From Actinomycetota bacterium (lineage in GTDB: Bacteria > Actinomycetota > Actinomycetes > S36-B12): 64,000 nt of DNA. A program made the translations under genes and the position numbers. Position 1 is the first letter of the stretch. Each line of letters begins with the position of its first letter. The notes under the pieces were generated by a model. That model was given only the letters and a program-made list of their open reading frames with translations. It did no database searches and had not been told where the DNA came from. Below, piece by piece: positions 62,578 through 64,000 of this stretch. The DNA is taken from contig VGCC01000001.1 of assembly GCA_016870195.1 (NCBI GenBank), positions 62,001 to 126,000 on the forward strand, read 5' to 3'.

Positions 62578-63531
62578 GTGGGAGGCATCGGGGAGACCCC
62601 CGCCTGGACCTGGGTGCGCACGCCGCGGCGTGCGACGCTGCGCGATGAAGTAGCCGAGCACACCACCCCCCACGAAGTCACCCAACGCGCGGACCGACTC
62701 GACGGAACCGTCGGTGTCCTCGCCCTGCCCGAATCCCGCATGGTCTTCGTCCAATACGGGGGCCGTGTCGAGGTCGAGGCACCGCCTACCGGCGATCGGA
62801 TCGTCGCCACCGTTCCCCTCGGACCCATGGGTGTGCGCTACACAGATGGTCGGCCCGAGACCCGCGATACGCAGACCGTTGTCCTCGGACAGGAATGCAG
62901 CACTCTGATGGACCCCGATCCGCACGCGGGCGCACTCGTGATCTCGAGTGATCCGATCCGGATCAAGGAACACGCGCAGACCGTGTGGGGCCCCGACGCG
63001 GGCCTCGATCCGGATCCGGAGGCGATCACCTCGCCGCGCGCGGTGGAACGCGCGTGCCGACAGATCTGGACCGTCACCTCCACCCTCCCCGCGAATACAC
63101 CTGCCGCGGTCATTGCATCGCTCGCCCACGCCCTCGACGACATGCTGATGAGTGCCCTCGTCCTGGCGTGGTCACCCTCGCGTCACGTCCCGACGCCGCG
63201 TGGTCGGGTTGCGCACGTCCTCGACTGGCTGCGGTGCAATCACGGGATCTCGGTCACGGTGTCGGATATCGCGCGCGCGGCGGGTCTCAGCGTGCGCCAA
63301 CTGCAACAGTCCGTCCACGACGAGTTGGGCATGACACCCATGAGACTTCTGCGGGACGTGCGCCTTATGGACGCACACCATCGACTGCGAGCCGCCGGGC
63401 CCCAGACCGCAACGGTGGCCTCCGTCGCACACGAGAGCGGTTTCGCCCACCTCGGGCGATTCTCGGTGATGTATCGCGAGCGATTCGGAGAGAGTCCGTC
63501 CGTGACCCTGATGCGAGATGTCGCCTCATGA
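62578..63531 (+). CDS. AraC-family transcriptional regulator
   Basis: 317 aa from GTG 62578. The N-terminal ~200 residues have no recognised sensor domain, though they contain beta-rich segments ([29 protein letters not shown]) as in AraC_binding_2-like domains. The C-terminal ~100 residues are two AraC helix-turn-helix units: [45 protein letters not shown] and [31 protein letters not shown]. It is divergent from mcmA2-sucCD, with 78 bp between the starts, and coupled to a flavoprotein gene. It could control either. Confidence 0.85.
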   Translation: MGGIGETPAWTWVRTPRRATLRDEVAEHTTPHEVTQRADRLDGTVGVLALPESRMVFVQYGGRVEVEAPPTGDRIVATVPLGPMGVRYTDGRPETRDTQTVVLGQECSTLMDPDPHAGALVISSDPIRIKEHAQTVWGPDAGLDPDPEAITSPRAVERACRQIWTVTSTLPANTPAAVIASLAHALDDMLMSALVLAWSPSRHVPTPRGRVAHVLDWLRCNHGISVTVSDIARAAGLSVRQLQQSVHDELGMTPMRLLRDVRLMDAHHRLRAAGPQTATVASVAHESGFAHLGRFSVMYRERFGESPSVTLMRDVAS

Positions 63532-64000
63532 CGAACGTCGCGGTCATCTACTACTCCGCCACCGGCAACATCGCAGCCATGGCACACGCCCTGGGCGAGG
63601 GAGCACGCGAGACCGGAGCGGAGGTTCGCATTCACCGGGTTGCCGAGAATGCACCAGCAGAGGCAATCGATGCGAATCCGCGGTGGCGGGCCTTCCTCGA
63701 TATGAATCAGGATGACCCGGCAACACTGGATGATCTCGCGTGGGCCGATGCGATCGCTCTCGGCTCCCCCACTCGCTTCGGTGCGGCAGCGGCGCAGTTG
63801 AAGTCCTTCCTCGACACCACCGGGGGGTTGTGGGCCACGGGAGTGTTGGCGGGGAAGGTGTGCACCGCGTTCACCAGTTCCTCAACGGCCCACGGGGGCC
63901 TTGAATCGACGATTCTGGCGATCAACAATCACTTCTACCACTGGGGATCCCTTGTGATGCCGCTCGGCTATCACGATCCACACGTGATGAAGCGGTCCGG
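63528..64000 (+). CDS. WrbA-like flavodoxin-fold NAD(P)H:quinone oxidoreductase (3' end outside window)
   Basis: ATG 63528 overlaps the AraC stop (ATGA) and the frame runs open to the window end (157 codons). Flavodoxin fold: VAVIYYSATGNIAAMAHALGEGA is the FMN phosphate loop, ADAIALGSPTRFGAAAAQLKSFLDTTGGLWATGVLAGKVCTAFTSS is typical of WrbA, as is HGGLESTILAINNHFYHWG. Probably reduces quinones by two electrons with NAD(P)H. Coupled to the regulator gene, so the two may answer the same signal. Confidence 0.88.
   Translation, partial: MTNVAVIYYSATGNIAAMAHALGEGARETGAEVRIHRVAENAPAEAIDANPRWRAFLDMNQDDPATLDDLAWADAIALGSPTRFGAAAAQLKSFLDTTGGLWATGVLAGKVCTAFTSSSTAHGGLESTILAINNHFYHWGSLVMPLGYHDPHVMKRS

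Noticed and set aside
1-64000. CRISPR arrays, tRNA or rRNA genes, insertion sequences, prophage, riboswitches.
   Set aside because: No spaced direct repeats, no tRNA-like TTCGA arm with paired acceptor ends, no transposase or integrase, and no purine, cobalamin or thiamine riboswitch consensus seen in the gaps. A covariance-model scan would be needed to exclude weak RNA elements.

Overview
The window reads as chromosomal DNA of a high-G+C actinobacterium (class Actinomycetia). The evidence is gene content and gene order: a PerM-like membrane protein between sucCD and purN-purH, then folD with a DUF3017-type partner near mdh and icd; an acyl-CoA carboxylase with an epsilon subunit next to maf; LpdA-like quinone reductase, purine nucleoside phosphorylase and a phosphohexomutase in a row; and a three-gene Sdh1-type succinate dehydrogenase. 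Packing is extremely dense. I count 68 protein genes in 64 kb and only one stretch of more than 300 bp without a convincing gene (26195-26619). I see no rRNA, tRNA, CRISPR array, phage module or transposase. The closest relative cannot be named from the sequence alone.

Layout. 1-5112 (minus): four coupled glycosyltransferases, divergent from ugd (UDP-glucose dehydrogenase), so an exopolysaccharide or wall-glycopolymer locus. 6.4-9.8 kb: CoA-binding protein, purE-purK, a PH-domain membrane protein and biotin ligase birA. 9.8-14 kb: acyl-CoA carboxylase accD-accE-maf-accA. 14.4-23.4 kb: LpdA, PNP, phosphohexomutase, deoC, an aldehyde dehydrogenase plus a truncated second one, a vapBC pair and a membrane protein. 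23.4-27.4 kb: fructosamine-kinase-like protein, adenosine deaminase and two regulators. 27.4-34.7 kb (minus): an operon bmpA, ATPase, two permeases, cdd, deoA and a cupin. 34.8-40.8 kb (minus): sdhC-sdhA-sdhB, methylmalonyl-CoA mutase catalytic subunit and nucleoside hydrolase. 40.9-49.9 kb: alcohol and aldehyde dehydrogenases, D-Ala-D-Ala carboxypeptidase, trpS, a CorC-type protein, acyl-CoA thioesterase, icd and mdh. 50-59.3 kb: an acyl-CoA dehydrogenase/kinase pair, folD, an exporter-like protein, purH-purN, PerM and TauE. 59.3-64 kb: a second vapBC, sucD-sucC, the B12-binding subunit of the mutase, an AraC regulator and a WrbA-like flavoprotein that runs off the right edge.

Two metabolic themes connect the genes. 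The first is nucleoside feeding: import, deamination, phosphorolysis or hydrolysis, pentose-phosphate isomerisation, deoxyribose-5-phosphate cleavage and acetaldehyde oxidation. The second is odd-chain/propionyl-CoA and TCA metabolism: biotin carboxylase, methylmalonyl-CoA mutase, succinyl-CoA synthetase, succinate dehydrogenase, malate and isocitrate dehydrogenases.

The most striking non-coding signal is a promoter grammar. At least 17 gene starts have a TANNNT hexamer exactly 6 or 7 bases before the start codon, as expected for leaderless transcripts. In two cases the hexamer contains the stop codon of the preceding gene, and in two divergent gene pairs the two -10 elements overlap. Same-strand neighbours are commonly fused by 4-nt or 8-nt start/stop overlaps, and five convergent pairs share a single CTAG or TTAG tetranucleotide as both stops. 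I see no obviously new defence or mobile system; the unusual points are this expression architecture, a probable aldehyde dehydrogenase pseudoenzyme, a split ACAD10/11-like kinase-dehydrogenase pair and two differently built vapBC loci.
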